64,000 nucleotides of DNA, from contig NZ_JAAIYA010000008.1 of NCBI RefSeq assembly GCF_010894405.1, forward strand, positions 434,001 through 498,000. The letters run 5' to 3'. This stretch comes from Pyxidicoccus caerfyrddinensis (lineage in GTDB: Bacteria > Myxococcota > Myxococcia > Myxococcales > Myxococcaceae). The notes beneath the pieces are model-generated. The model was not told the DNA's origin. It worked only from the letters and a program-made list of their open reading frames with translations, and did not search any database. How positions within the stretch are numbered: the stretch's first letter is position 1; the number at the start of each line of letters is the position of its first letter. Position numbers and translations under genes: made by a program. Shown piece after piece: positions 34,630 to 44,700 of the stretch.

Positions 34630-36394
34630 CAGCACCGAGGATGAACCGAGGCAGGAGCTCCTCCCGGAACTTCCTCCAGATGGCCACGTGGTTGTAGTTG
34701 CCCGCGGTGAACATCACGACGAGGTCGAGCTCGGGGACGACCATCACCAGTTGTCCCCCGTTTCCGCTGGCCTCGTATTCTGAATACACGCGGTCGCCGA
34801 CGCGGAGCTCGTGGCGCCACCACGTGTAGCCATACGTCCGTCCATCCCCCATCGTCGCGTGGTTCGCCGTGGAGCGCTCGACCCACGCCTGGCTCACCAC
34901 GCGCCGTCCATTCCACGTGCCCCCGGAGAGGTAGAGCTGCCCGAGCTTGAGCGCGTCGCGCGGGCGCATGTAGATGCCACCGCCCAGGTACTGCTCGCCC
35001 GTGGGCATCAGGTCCAGGTGGTAGCCGCGCATCTGGAGCGGCGTGGCGAGGTTCTTCTCGAAGAACTCCGGAATCCACATGCGCGTGGCATTGCGCAGGA
35101 CGCCGCCCAGCAGGTTGATGTTCGCCGAGCAGTACACGGCCTTCTCGCCGGGCTCGCGCACCATCGGAAGGTCCAGCGTGTACTTGTACCAGTCCGGTAC
35201 GTCGTCCTCGAGCCGGTCCTCGTTTCCAGGTGAGGCCGGGTCATCGTCGTCGCAGGACAGCCCCGTCGACATGGTCATCAGGTGCGCGACGGTGAGCTTG
35301 CGCTTGCGCGCGTCCAGATTCGCGAGCCGCCCCTTGTACTCGGGGAACATCGAGAGGACCGGCGTGTCCACGGTGAAGGGTGCGCCCTGGTCCAGCGCGA
35401 TGCCAATCATCACGGAGGCATAGGACTTCGACGCGGAGCGCAGATCATGGGGGCGCTCCTTGTCGAAGCCCTGGAAGTACTCTTCAACCACCAGCTTCCC
35501 GAGGCGAGCGACGAGCAGTCCCTGGATGGCCGGCGCGGACTCCGGGCCGGGTTCCTGGTCGAGGATGCGCTGCACGAGCTGGCGGAGGGGCTGGACGTCC
35601 ATGCCGACCTCGGCAAGGGAGGCCGTTGCCCAGCCGTCCTCCTCCGCGATGGGCCGCTGGTAGACGTAGGGGCCCGGCGCGGGCGTGCGGGGATGGAGGC
35701 CCACGGCCTGGGTCCGCTCCCGGCGGGTGAAGTCGAACGTCGTGTCCATGGACGGCAGGCGCAGCGACAGCCGCCCAGCCTGCGCGTCGAATGTGCCCTC
35801 GATCTGCACGTTCCCAGGCGAGGGCGTGAGACGGACGGCGCTGCCCTGGAGACCGACCCGGAACAGCATCCGGTTGCCGAAGTTCCGCTCCGGGTTGCGG
35901 ATGAACGCACTCACGGAGCCGTCCGGCTGCTTCCGGACCACCAGGTACAGCGAGAACCGATCCTCCAGGGGCGCCACCTCGCCACGCCAGACATCCGCCT
36001 GGAGCGCGCGCAGCTCCACCGGCGTGGCGAACTTCATGCCGCTCATCAGCACCCGCGGCTGAATCCAATGGCCGGTGATGCGCCGGCCGTCCTCCGCCAG
36101 CGTCCCCCGCAGCTCGCCCTGGCCTCCAGGGAAGACGACGGAGACCTTCCCACCGTCCACCCGGGCCGGGACGTCGAAGCCCGCGATGCGTGCGCGCCAG
36201 GCGCCCTCACTTCGCACCAACGTCAGTTCCCCTCGGACCTGTGGCCCGAGGACACGCTCACTCCCCCAGACTCCTACCAGTTGCTCCGCGGGCTCCGTCG
36301 GCACGGGGGCCGCTCCGACGAGCCAGGGAACCAGCCCCAGGAAGAGCCAGACGCCCCTTCGCGCTTCTGCAATCACGTTGCGCTTGTATCCCAT
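34616..36394 (-). CDS. Exported serine hydrolase, beta-lactamase family (class C-like)
   Basis: 592 residues. An N-terminal signal (VWLFLGLVPWLVGAAP) is followed by a beta-rich domain of about 250 residues of unknown role, then a class C beta-lactamase/esterase domain. Its S-x-x-K is in RSASKSYAS and the Y-x-N-type motif in YCSANI; a Gly-rich strand (ASGNGGQLVMV) lies near the C-terminus. Most such proteins are esterases or peptidases, not antibiotic-degrading enzymes. ATG 36394 was chosen because it starts the signal peptide; upstream in-frame sequence overlaps the divergent gene. Confidence 0.88.
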   Translation of the reverse strand: MGYKRNVIAEARRGVWLFLGLVPWLVGAAPVPTEPAEQLVGVWGSERVLGPQVRGELTLVRSEGAWRARIAGFDVPARVDGGKVSVVFPGGQGELRGTLAEDGRRITGHWIQPRVLMSGMKFATPVELRALQADVWRGEVAPLEDRFSLYLVVRKQPDGSVSAFIRNPERNFGNRMLFRVGLQGSAVRLTPSPGNVQIEGTFDAQAGRLSLRLPSMDTTFDFTRRERTQAVGLHPRTPAPGPYVYQRPIAEEDGWATASLAEVGMDVQPLRQLVQRILDQEPGPESAPAIQGLLVARLGKLVVEEYFQGFDKERPHDLRSASKSYASVMIGIALDQGAPFTVDTPVLSMFPEYKGRLANLDARKRKLTVAHLMTMSTGLSCDDDDPASPGNEDRLEDDVPDWYKYTLDLPMVREPGEKAVYCSANINLLGGVLRNATRMWIPEFFEKNLATPLQMRGYHLDLMPTGEQYLGGGIYMRPRDALKLGQLYLSGGTWNGRRVVSQAWVERSTANHATMGDGRTYGYTWWRHELRVGDRVYSEYEASGNGGQLVMVVPELDLVVMFTAGNYNHVAIWRKFREELLPRFILGAVTSK

Positions 36395-36451
36395 GGCCGG
36401 CGGGAGGCTACTCCACTGCCATGCGGGAGGGAGCGGTGGCAAAATGGAGGC

Positions 36452-37384
36452 ATGTTCGACTGGCTCCGCAAGAAGCTTCGTGGCACGCCCGCTCCGCGCA
36501 CGCCCGAGCCCTTGGCCACCCCGGAGACGGCAGCGCCCGTGCCGAAGGCGAGGCCGGCAGGCCCCATCCCCTGGGGATGCTGGGTGTGGATGCAGCTGCC
36601 ATGGGAGTTCCAGGAGCGCTTCCTCGGGTACGTGTACGTCGACCCCGATGCGGGCCTGTCCGCCAAGGGAGACCGTGAGAGCGTGGCGGAGCTGGCGGAG
36701 CGCCCGGGCGTCACCGTTCGCCTCCCCATGGGATTCCCGCTTCGTGCGCTCACGGCGGAGGAGGTCGCCGCGCGCGGCCTGCCGGCCACGCCCGCCTGGC
36801 TCGTCCACTTCGGGCCGCAGCCCGCCCCCGCGTCCCCCTGGCGCCAGGACCCGCACCTCCAGGGCCGCTTCCACGAGAGCCACCCGAATGACCTGGAGGT
36901 GCTGGTGCATGACGGAGAGCCGCGACGGACAGGCCGCCGGCCCGAGCTGTGCTGGGTCCGCGTCCTGCGCGCGGAGCGGGGCCCCTCGCGACGGGTGCTC
37001 TACAGGCCCGGGCAGACACAGCTCTCCCAGGAGGAGTTCCAGCGCCGGTACTCCGGCGACACGTGGGTCTACGTCGCCCGACTCCTCAACGCGCCCCATG
37101 GGCTCCAGGACATCCACCAGGGCGAGGAGCTCCGCTTCCTGAGTGGCGCGGGCCTGTATCACCCGCTCCACGTCACCCCGCAGTACCTCCAGGAGCGCGA
37201 GGGCTGGCACATCGCCCCGTGCGACAAGTGCGGCTGGAGCGAGGCCTTCGACCCACCCAGCGTCATGGCGAGGTTCCGCTTCCCGGACATGCCCCCGGAC
37301 GCGGAGCTGGAGGGCTTCACTTCATTCTGCCCCATGTGCGACGGAGTCCAGCTCCTCTCCCGCGTGGACCCTGCCGACGCCTGA
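36452..37384 (+). CDS. Hypothetical protein with two C-terminal CxxC pairs
   Basis: 310 residues, cytoplasmic. A Pro-rich N-terminus (TPAPRTPEPLATPE) precedes a globular part. Near the C-terminus, CDKCGW and CPMCDG are about 40 residues apart, the spacing of a zinc ribbon. Start at ATG 36452 with GGAGG. Family not recognised. It precedes a remnant and an immunity-type gene on the same strand. Confidence 0.75.
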   Translation: MFDWLRKKLRGTPAPRTPEPLATPETAAPVPKARPAGPIPWGCWVWMQLPWEFQERFLGYVYVDPDAGLSAKGDRESVAELAERPGVTVRLPMGFPLRALTAEEVAARGLPATPAWLVHFGPQPAPASPWRQDPHLQGRFHESHPNDLEVLVHDGEPRRTGRRPELCWVRVLRAERGPSRRVLYRPGQTQLSQEEFQRRYSGDTWVYVARLLNAPHGLQDIHQGEELRFLSGAGLYHPLHVTPQYLQEREGWHIAPCDKCGWSEAFDPPSVMARFRFPDMPPDAELEGFTSFCPMCDGVQLLSRVDPADA

Positions 37385-37386
37385 CA

Positions 37387-37503
37387 CACGTCAAACGGTA
37401 TGGCCCGAAGAGCGCCTTCGCCGGGTCCGACCAGGGCACCGTCTACACGGAAGCGCTGGGCTGCAAGGCTGTCATCCTCTCACCGACGGGAGTCTTCCGG
37501 TGA
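37387..37503 (+). pseudogene. C-terminal remnant of a lost gene ahead of an immunity gene
   Basis: About 38 codons in a frame different from the upstream gene read VKRYGPKSAFAGSDQGTVY then EALGCKAVILSPTGVFR. Third positions are strongly G/C as in real coding sequence. The TGA overlaps the GTG of the next gene (GTGA), the usual coupling of an effector and its immunity gene. I cannot name the family. The rest of the gene appears deleted. Confidence 0.45.
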
Positions 37504-38414
37504 CCACGTCGCTTCCCTCGTTCCGCATCCGCGACACCCGAGGTCGGGTGGTGCTTCGTGATGGCCTGCTCTTCTGCTTCTTCATGAGGCGCTCCCACGG
37601 TGACGTGGCCGCGGGCCTGTGGCGGGCTGTGCAGGCCTACCGCCGTGCAGTCCCCGCCCAGGCGCTGGCCTGGTACACCATGCCAGATGGTGAGTGGGCT
37701 CCGCTGGACGACGCGGGTTGGGAGTCTGTCCGCAAGGAACTGCTCGAAACTCCCTGGCCCAACGGAAGCGAAGCGCGCCTGCAGGAGAGCCACACCGAGG
37801 TGGGCGCCCATGGCTTCGAGTACACGGGCAAGTGGCTGGACGCCCCCGCGTGGCAGGGCCACGAGGAGGCCGTCAGCGCGGCGGCGTTCACCCTGCCCAC
37901 GGAGTTCTTGCTGGAGCATGGTCCTGACCACGTGCGGGACCTGGCGCTCGCCCTGGCGGAGGAACTGCCCTGGAGCTTTGGCTACGTCAGCCCTGCCTTC
38001 ATCTCTCCCGGTGGCCTTCGCGGTGCTGCCAGGCAAGCCATCCAGGAACTCTGCCTCCGCTACCCGGGCCTGGACGTCTACAACCTCCGCCCCACGGCCC
38101 GCTCCATCGGCACGCGGGCCCGAGGGGCCTACTGGCTCACCTTTCTTGGCCGGCCGCTACTGGGCCAGTTGGGCGGCATCGAGTCCCTCCGCCAGCGACT
38201 TCCCTCCAGCGTTTCACTCCAAGCCCTGGGTGACGAACGCCTTCTCGTGCGCCTGAGCGAGTGGCCACTGACGGGTGATGCAACTACCCAGGAAGAAATA
38301 GCTCCCTACCGCGTGCTCGCCCAGGTGCTCGAACCTCGACTCTACGAGGAGCGCACACCGTGGCTCATCGATGAGACATTCGAGCGCCGCTGGCTTCGTC
38401 GATTCCTGAAGTGA
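37500..38414 (+). CDS. DUF3396/type VI immunity family protein
   Basis: 304 residues, no signal peptide. Seen: RDGLLFCFFMRRSHGDVAAGLWRAV near the start, FGYVSPAFISPGG in the middle, and YWLTFLGRPLL followed by Gly. These match DUF3396 proteins, which include immunity proteins against type VI secreted effectors. The GTG start overlaps the end of a truncated frame and follows GGGAG. With no intact partner effector it is an orphan immunity-type gene. Confidence 0.82.
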   Translation: MTTSLPSFRIRDTRGRVVLRDGLLFCFFMRRSHGDVAAGLWRAVQAYRRAVPAQALAWYTMPDGEWAPLDDAGWESVRKELLETPWPNGSEARLQESHTEVGAHGFEYTGKWLDAPAWQGHEEAVSAAAFTLPTEFLLEHGPDHVRDLALALAEELPWSFGYVSPAFISPGGLRGAARQAIQELCLRYPGLDVYNLRPTARSIGTRARGAYWLTFLGRPLLGQLGGIESLRQRLPSSVSLQALGDERLLVRLSEWPLTGDATTQEEIAPYRVLAQVLEPRLYEERTPWLIDETFERRWLRRFLK

Positions 38415-38420
38415 GATCGC

Positions 38421-39317
38421 TCACAGCAGGTCCACGGACGTCACGTCCGAGACGATTCGCAGACAAGCCCGAAGCGCCGGCCCGGGAGGTGTGGGCCCCC
38501 GGGCGATGGCCAGCTCCACGTGCCGGGGCGTTCCCGCCACGTCTCGATAGACGGCGCCCTTCCGCTCGAAGGTACGAACCGAAGCTGGAAGGATGGCGCA
38601 GCCGAGCCCGGCGGCGACCAGGCTGACAATCGTGTACCACTCGCCCGCTTCCGTGACGAAGGTGGGCGCGAAGCCCGCCTCCAGGCACATGCCCGTCATC
38701 GCGTCGTGCAGCGACGGTGCCGTGTCTCGCGGGAAGCCGATGAAGGACTCGTCGGCGAGTTCCCCGAGCGGCACCCGTGCCCTCCTCGCGAGCCGGTGCC
38801 CCGACGGCAACACCACGACGAGCGGCTCCCGGTGGAGCACGTCGATGCGGATGCCCGGCGCGGTGATGGGGCCTCGCACGAAGGCCACGTCGAGCTGCCC
38901 CAGCCGCACCTCCTCCAGCAGCGTCACACTGTCCGCCTCGCGCAACACGAGGTGGACCTCCGGGTGCTCGACGCGGAAACGGCGGAGGACATCCGGGACG
39001 AGCGAGTAGGCCGCGGGGCTGAGGAAGCCGACACGCAGCAGCAACTCCTGTCCGGCGGCGGCACGTTGTGCCGCCTCCGCCGCATGCGTGAGGTGGACGA
39101 GCGCGCGCCGCCCGGCCTCCAGCAGGGCCCGGCCCGCTGGCGTCAACTCCACGCGCCTGCGGTCCCTGCGCAGCAACTGACAGCCCAGCTCCTCTTCCAG
39201 TCGGCGAATCTGCTGGCTGAGCGCGGGCTGGGCCAGTCGCAGTCGCTCGGCGGCCTTGCGGAAGTGCAGGGTCTCCGCGACGGCGATGAAGCAGGTGAGG
39301 CGTCGGGCGTCGAGCAT
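38421..39317 (-). CDS. LysR-family transcriptional regulator
   Basis: 298 residues. The N-terminal HTH (LTCFIAVAETLHFRKAAERLRLAQPALSQQIRRLEEELG) and the LysR substrate-binding domain are clear. It is divergent from a TAP-like hydrolase gene, with a 9-bp inverted repeat flanking the shared promoter region, so it probably regulates that gene and itself. Confidence 0.95.
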   Translation of the reverse strand: MLDARRLTCFIAVAETLHFRKAAERLRLAQPALSQQIRRLEEELGCQLLRRDRRRVELTPAGRALLEAGRRALVHLTHAAEAAQRAAAGQELLLRVGFLSPAAYSLVPDVLRRFRVEHPEVHLVLREADSVTLLEEVRLGQLDVAFVRGPITAPGIRIDVLHREPLVVVLPSGHRLARRARVPLGELADESFIGFPRDTAPSLHDAMTGMCLEAGFAPTFVTEAGEWYTIVSLVAAGLGCAILPASVRTFERKGAVYRDVAGTPRHVELAIARGPTPPGPALRACLRIVSDVTSVDLL

Positions 39318-39321
39318 GGGT

Positions 39322-39393
39322 GAGACCGTTTCGCTATCACAGCGCGGGATTTCGGTATTGGACTCCCCCGCGGAGGCTGGGTCTAACGGTCTC
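39322..39393. promoter_or_regulatory. 9-bp inverted repeat flanking the LysR/hydrolase promoter region
   Basis: GAGACCGTT (39322-39330) and AACGGTCTC (39385-39393) are perfect inverted copies 54 bases apart, each just upstream of one of the two divergent start codons. CGCT-N5-AGCG lies between. They may be paired LysR sites allowing looping. Confidence 0.55.
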
Positions 39394-39394
39394 C

Positions 39395-40888
39395 ATGTTC
39401 CCGCACACCACCGCCTTCGTGGTCTCGCTCTTCGTCGCGCTCGCCGCGCCGGCTGCGCAGCCCCCTTCGAGCGCCGTGCCCCGGTTCGAGCCCACCCCCT
39501 GCCCTGCCACCGTGGAACCCGGAGAGCGCATCGACTGCGGGCTGTTGGTGGTTCCGGAGAATCGAAACAAGGCCGGCAGCCGTCTCATCCAATTGCCCGT
39601 GATGCGCCTGCGCAGCCGCGCCGAGCACCCGGCCGCCGACCCCGTCTTCTACATGCCCGGCGGCCCCGGCGTGAGCGCGACGGCCCACCTGCGCTCGGGC
39701 AAGCGCAACCCGTTGCTCGACGAACGGGACCTCGTCGTCATGGAGCCACGCGGAGGCCGGATGGCTCGGCCCGCGCTCGAGTGCCCCGAAATCAACGCGC
39801 TCAAGGGAGACATCGCCGCGGGTCGACTGCGGGGACAGAAGGCCCTGGACGCGCTGGCGAAGGCGGCAGGGCGCTGCCGCGCGACACTGATTGCCTCGGG
39901 TGTGGACCTGGATGGGTACACGACGGCGGCCACGGCGGACGACCTCGAAGACCTGCGCAAGCTCCTGGGCTACGCGCAGTGGAACCTCCAGGGCCTCTCC
40001 TACAGCACGCGGCTGATGTTGACGGTGCTGCGCAGGCACCCGTCCGGCGTGCGCTCCGTCGTCCTCGATTCGGTGCTGCCCCCCGAGGTGAACTTCGATG
40101 AGGTGTCCGCGACGAACCTCCAGCGCGTCCTCGACCTCGTCTTCAATGGGTGCGCCGTCGACCGCGAATGCGGCGCCGCATATCCCGACCTGCGCCAGCG
40201 CTTCGCCCAGCTCGTCGCCACCGCCGAGCGCAAGCCCCTGCCCCTGAAGCTGAAGGAGTCCATGACAGGCGGACGGCCGGTGGAGGTGCGCGGTGCGCAG
40301 GTGGTCGAGGCCCTCTACTCGGCGCTGCACCGGGTCGACCTGATTCCCCTCGTCCCCCGAATCATCAGCCGGGCGGCCGCGGGTGACTACACGGAGCTGA
40401 CACCGCTGGTGGAGGACAACCAGGGCCCGTCCACGATGAGCTGGGGCCTGCGCCTCTCCGTATGGTGCTCGGAGGAGCTGCCCTTCGAGGACCCGGCTCG
40501 CGTCGTCGCGCAGCGCTCACCTTCGCTGGGGTTGGGAGGCGTCGACGAGGGAACCGCCTCCGCGGAGACCTGCCGCGCCTGGAACGTGGCGACCGTTCCC
40601 GCCGTGGAGAACGAGCCGGTGAAGAGCGACGTGCCGGCGCTCGTCTTCGCCGGGGAGTTCGACCCGGACACGCCGCCGGACTGGGGACGGCAGTTGCTCG
40701 AGTCCATGCCTCACGCCCGCTACGTCGAGCTCCGGGGCCACAGCCATGGCGCGTCGTTCAACCCGTGTGGCGCGCAGCTCACCCTCGCGTTCCTGCGAGA
40801 CCCCGGGGCACCGCTGCCGCTCGACTGCGTCCTCGGGCTTCGCGGCGCGGACTTCGGCCAGAGCGCTTCCGTCCCGCCACGCAACTGA
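39395..40888 (+). CDS. Exported alpha/beta hydrolase, tripeptidyl aminopeptidase (TAP)-like
   Basis: 497 residues. The signal peptide (FVVSLFVALAAPAAQ) is followed by the family pattern IDCGLLVVPENR, FYMPGGPG, VVMEPRGG, the nucleophile region LQGLSYSTRL, an Asp in AGEFDPDTPP and His in LRGHSHGA. The elbow is G-L-S-Y-S where most relatives have G-x-S-Y-G. The C-terminal part matches the TAP_C domain. Probably a peptidase or proline-iminopeptidase-type enzyme in the envelope. Divergent LysR regulator. Confidence 0.88.
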   Translation: MFPHTTAFVVSLFVALAAPAAQPPSSAVPRFEPTPCPATVEPGERIDCGLLVVPENRNKAGSRLIQLPVMRLRSRAEHPAADPVFYMPGGPGVSATAHLRSGKRNPLLDERDLVVMEPRGGRMARPALECPEINALKGDIAAGRLRGQKALDALAKAAGRCRATLIASGVDLDGYTTAATADDLEDLRKLLGYAQWNLQGLSYSTRLMLTVLRRHPSGVRSVVLDSVLPPEVNFDEVSATNLQRVLDLVFNGCAVDRECGAAYPDLRQRFAQLVATAERKPLPLKLKESMTGGRPVEVRGAQVVEALYSALHRVDLIPLVPRIISRAAAGDYTELTPLVEDNQGPSTMSWGLRLSVWCSEELPFEDPARVVAQRSPSLGLGGVDEGTASAETCRAWNVATVPAVENEPVKSDVPALVFAGEFDPDTPPDWGRQLLESMPHARYVELRGHSHGASFNPCGAQLTLAFLRDPGAPLPLDCVLGLRGADFGQSASVPPRN

Positions 40889-40952
40889 CATCGCGGCCTC
40901 TCGGGCCCGAAGTCTCGAGACTCCCGTGCGAGGCGAGGAGAGAATCCACGTC

Positions 40953-41363
40953 ATGATCGACCACACGGGTATTGGTGTCGCGGACGTCGCACGTTCCGCC
41001 GCTTTCTACGATGCGGCACTGGGCGCGCTGGGCCTCCGCCGCGTCTCCCAGCTCCCCGAGAACACCGGTGCGGATGGCATTGGCTACGGTGTCGACCAGC
41101 CCATCTTCTGGATTGACCGTTTCCATCCGCACAGCGTGAAGCAGCACACGGCCTTCAGGGCCAGGAGCCGCGCCGAGGTCGACGCCTTCCACGCCGCGGC
41201 CCTGAAGGCGGGCGGGACCGACAATGGCCCGCCGGGCCTCCGCCCCACCTCGACGGGTTACCCGCCGGGCTACTACGCCGCCTTCGTGCTCGACCCGGAC
41301 GGAAACAACATGGAGGCGGTCTTCCGCGATTCGCCTCCCGTCATGAGCGGCGGCGGCGCGTGA
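40953..41363 (+). CDS. VOC-family (glyoxalase-fold) protein
   Basis: 136 residues: DHTGIGVADVARSAAFYDAAL at the start, GPPGLRPTSTGYPPGYYAAFVLDPDGNNMEAV at the end, typical of glyoxalase/bleomycin resistance proteins. The metal-site His and Glu positions are present. Start at ATG 40953 with GAGGAG upstream. Its 3' end overlaps the convergent MYXO-CTERM frame by 23 bases. Confidence 0.9.
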   Translation: MIDHTGIGVADVARSAAFYDAALGALGLRRVSQLPENTGADGIGYGVDQPIFWIDRFHPHSVKQHTAFRARSRAEVDAFHAAALKAGGTDNGPPGLRPTSTGYPPGYYAAFVLDPDGNNMEAVFRDSPPVMSGGGA

Positions 41364-41572
41364 GGGCGAAAGCCCCGAGCCCCAGCGCGAGCTCGAAGCC
41401 GCCCGAGGCGGCACCGCACCCACAGCCGGACGACTCATCCGGCGGCGGCGAGCTGCGCGGCCGGAGCCTGGGACGCGGCCTGGGCTCCCGTGCCCTGGAA
41501 GGCCAGCAAGGTGGCTGCCAGCGCCGCCAGGATACAGACCTTCCGAGCTGGCAGGGGCCTCCCTGACCTCAC
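41341..41572 (-). pseudogene. Frameshifted mini-protein with signal peptide and MYXO-CTERM tail
   Basis: From GTG 41572 one frame encodes a signal peptide (RKVCILAALAATLLAFQG then AQAAS) and a short Ala/Gln linker, then stops at 41435. A second frame in the same direction encodes SSGCGCGAASGGFELALGL then GAFALTRRRRS and stops at 41341. That is a textbook MYXO-CTERM: Gly-Cys-rich motif, hydrophobic helix, Arg cluster. Removing one base at the GG of 41439-41440 joins them into a 76-residue protein. MYXO-CTERM directs surface anchoring in Myxococcota. The gene is either decayed or carries a sequence error. Confidence 0.8.
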
Positions 41573-41734
41573 GCCGCCTTCGACGCAAGGTGCCACGGCG
41601 GGATTTCAGGGCAGGGAACCAGGCGTTGTCGGGCAGGGCCTGATGGCTCGGCAGGTGGTCATCCGGAGTTGACGTCCCAACCTTCGTCCACATCCGGCTT
41701 GGGCCCCAAACGGCGTGTGGTAGCGAAAGACTCG

Positions 41735-44700
41735 ATGAAGCACTCGACGGATTCTCGCGAAGCCACAACGAGCATGCCTTCAACCTTCGAGAACTCCGCC
41801 GAGGTGCTCGCGGGCGGAGGCGAGATGGGCGCCCTCATCCGCGCCACGGATTGGTCGAAGACGGCCATCGGTGCGGTGAAGCACTGGCCCCAGAGCCTTC
41901 GCACCGCGGTGAGCATCCTGCTGGAGTCGCGCTTCCCCATGTACATCGCGTGGGGACCGGACTTCGTCCAGCTGTACAACGACGGTTACCGCCCCATCCT
42001 GGGCTCGACGAAGCACCCCGCCGCCATGGGGCGGAGCACGCGCGAAACGTTCGCGGAAATCTGGCACATCATCGGGCCCATGTTCGAAGGGGTGATGGAG
42101 GGAAGGGCCGTCGGTCTGACGGACTTCCTGCTCCCCCTGGACCGCCACGGGTTCACCGAGGAGTGCTACTTCATCTGCTCCTACAGCCCCATCCGTGACG
42201 AGAGCGCGGGCGTCGGTGGCGTCCTCGTCACCGTGACGGAGACCACCAACCGCGTCCTCGGAGAGCGGCGGCTGCGGACGCTGAGGGACCTCGCGGAACG
42301 CGCGGGGGCGGTGAAGCGGGAGGAAGAAGCCTGGCGGGAAGCAGCCCGGGCGCTGGAGGGCAACGCCTTCGACGTACCCTTCGCCCTGCTCTACCGGCTG
42401 GAAGAGACGGGCACGCACCCCACCCTGGTGGCGACGGCGGGATGGACGCACTCCAGCGAGGACCCGGCCAGCGCCCCATGGCCCTTCCACGAGGTCATGG
42501 CAACCCAGAGCGCCCGGCTCGTCTCCGACGTGCGCGCCCATTTCGGCGAGCTGCCCGGCGGCGCGTGGCCCGAGTCTCCCCACTCCGCCTGGGTGCTGCC
42601 CATCTCCCGTCCGGGGGCCGAGCGCGCCTACGGTTTTCTCGTCGTGGGCCTGAGCGCGCGCCGCCCGCTGGACGACGACTACCGCGGGTTCCTGGGCCTG
42701 GTGGCGGACCACCTCGCCACGGCCGTCAGCAACGCCCGCGCCTACGAGGAGGAAAGGAAACGGGCCGAAGCCCTCGCCGAGCTGGACCGCGCCAAGACGG
42801 CCTTCTTCAGCAACGTCAGTCATGAGTTCCGCACGCCCCTCACCCTGATGTTGGGGCCTGTCGAGGACGGCCTGGCGGACGTCCGGGAGCCGCTCCCGCC
42901 CGGACAGCGCGAGCGCCAGGAGCTGGTGCGGCGCGGCGGCCTCAGGCTCCAGAAGCTCGTCAACACGCTGCTGGACTTCGCCCGCTTCGAGGCGGGGCGT
43001 GCCAGGGCCTCCTTCGTCCCCACGGACCTCGCCGCGCTCACCCGGGACCTCGCGAGCACCTTCGACTCGGCGATGACGTCCGCCGACCTCGAGCTGGTGG
43101 TGGAGTGCCCCGCCCTGCCGGAGGCCATCTATGTCGACCCGACGATGTGGGAGAAGATTGTCCTCAACCTCATCTCCAACGCCTTCAAGTTCACCTTCCA
43201 GGGCGGAATCCGCGTCGCGCTGAAGTGGCTGGGCGAGCGCGTGGAGCTCACCGTCCAGGACACGGGCACGGGCATCCCCGACGCGGAGCTGGCGCGCATC
43301 TTCGAGCGCTTCCACCGGGTGGAGGGCGCGCGAGGGCGGAGTCACGAGGGTACCGGCATCGGCCTCGCCCTGGTGCGGGAGCTGGTGCACCTGCACGGTG
43401 GGCAGGTGTCGGTGAAGAGCGTCCTCGGCAAGGGCACCACCTTCAGCGTGAGCCTCCCGACCGGCGCCGCGCACCTGCCCCGGGAGCAGCTCGGTGAGGC
43501 CCGGGCGCTCGCGCCCACCGGGATTGGACCTGACGCGTTCCTCGCCGAGGTCTCCCAATGGAACGACGCCAGCGCTCCGCTCACGGCGCCGCGCCCCGCG
43601 CAGGCGGCACCTTCTCCGCTCCAGGCGGGTGCGCGCATCCTGGTCGCGGACGACAACACCGACATGCGCACCTACCTCTCGCGCCTGCTGTCGCCGCACT
43701 GGACGGTGGAGGCGGTGAGCGACGGTGCGCGGGCGCTCGCCGCGGCCCAGGCACATCCCCCGGACCTCATCCTGTCCGACGTGATGATGCCGGGCATGAA
43801 CGGCCTCGACCTGGTCCGCATGCTGCGCACGGACCCGCGCACCCGGACCATCCCGGTGGTGCTGCTCTCCGCGCGCGCGGGAGAAGAGGCCACCATCGAG
43901 GGCCTGAAGAGCGGCGCCGACGAATACCTCGTCAAGCCCTTCTCCGCGAACGAGCTCCTCGCCCGCGTCAACGCGCAGCTCACCGTCTCCCACCTGCGCC
44001 GGCAGGCCGTCCAGGCCGAGCGCGCCCACGCAGAGGAAGCCAGCCGGCTGCTCGCCGAAGCCGAGCGAGCCACCCGCTCCCGCGAGGAGACGCTGGCCAT
44101 CGTCAGTCACGACCTGCGCTCTCCCCTGGCCAGCATCAGCGCCGCCACGGAGCTCCTCCAGCGCTCCCTGGGCCAGGACGAGCGCGATGCCCGGAGGCGC
44201 AGGCAGACGGACTCCGTCCTCCGCTCCGTGGGCCGCATGAACCGGCTCGTGGGGGACCTGCTCGACCTGGCGAGCATCGACTCCGGCAGCCTCTCACTCG
44301 AGCCCCGGCCCCACGCGGTGGAGGAGCTGGTCCGCGACGTGCGCGAGACCTTCGAGCCGCAGGCGATGGAGAAGGGCGTCACGCTCCAGACCGACATCGC
44401 CGCCGGCCTCCCGCCGGTGCCGTGCGACCGGGAGCGAATCCTCCAGGTCCTCGGAAACCTCCTCTCCAATGCAATCAAGTTCACGCCCCCCGGCGGCACC
44501 GTGCGGGTGCGGGTGGAGTCCGAGCAGGACACCGGGAGCCTCCGCTTCAGCGTGGCGGACACCGGCCCCGGAATCCCGCTCGAAGCACAACCCCACATCT
44601 TCGACCGCTACTGGCACGCGGCCCAGAAGCGGCGCGAGGGCCATGGCCTGGGCCTCTCCATCGCGAAGGGCATCGTGGAAGGCCACGGCGGGCGCATCCA

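Noticed and set aside
34616-36394. Antibiotic-resistance beta-lactamase
   Set aside because: The class C-like motifs are shared by esterases and peptidases, and the large N-terminal domain and length do not fit a resistance enzyme.
36395-37210. Extension of the serine hydrolase frame upstream to 864 codons
   Set aside because: It lies antisense to the CxxC protein and precedes the signal peptide.
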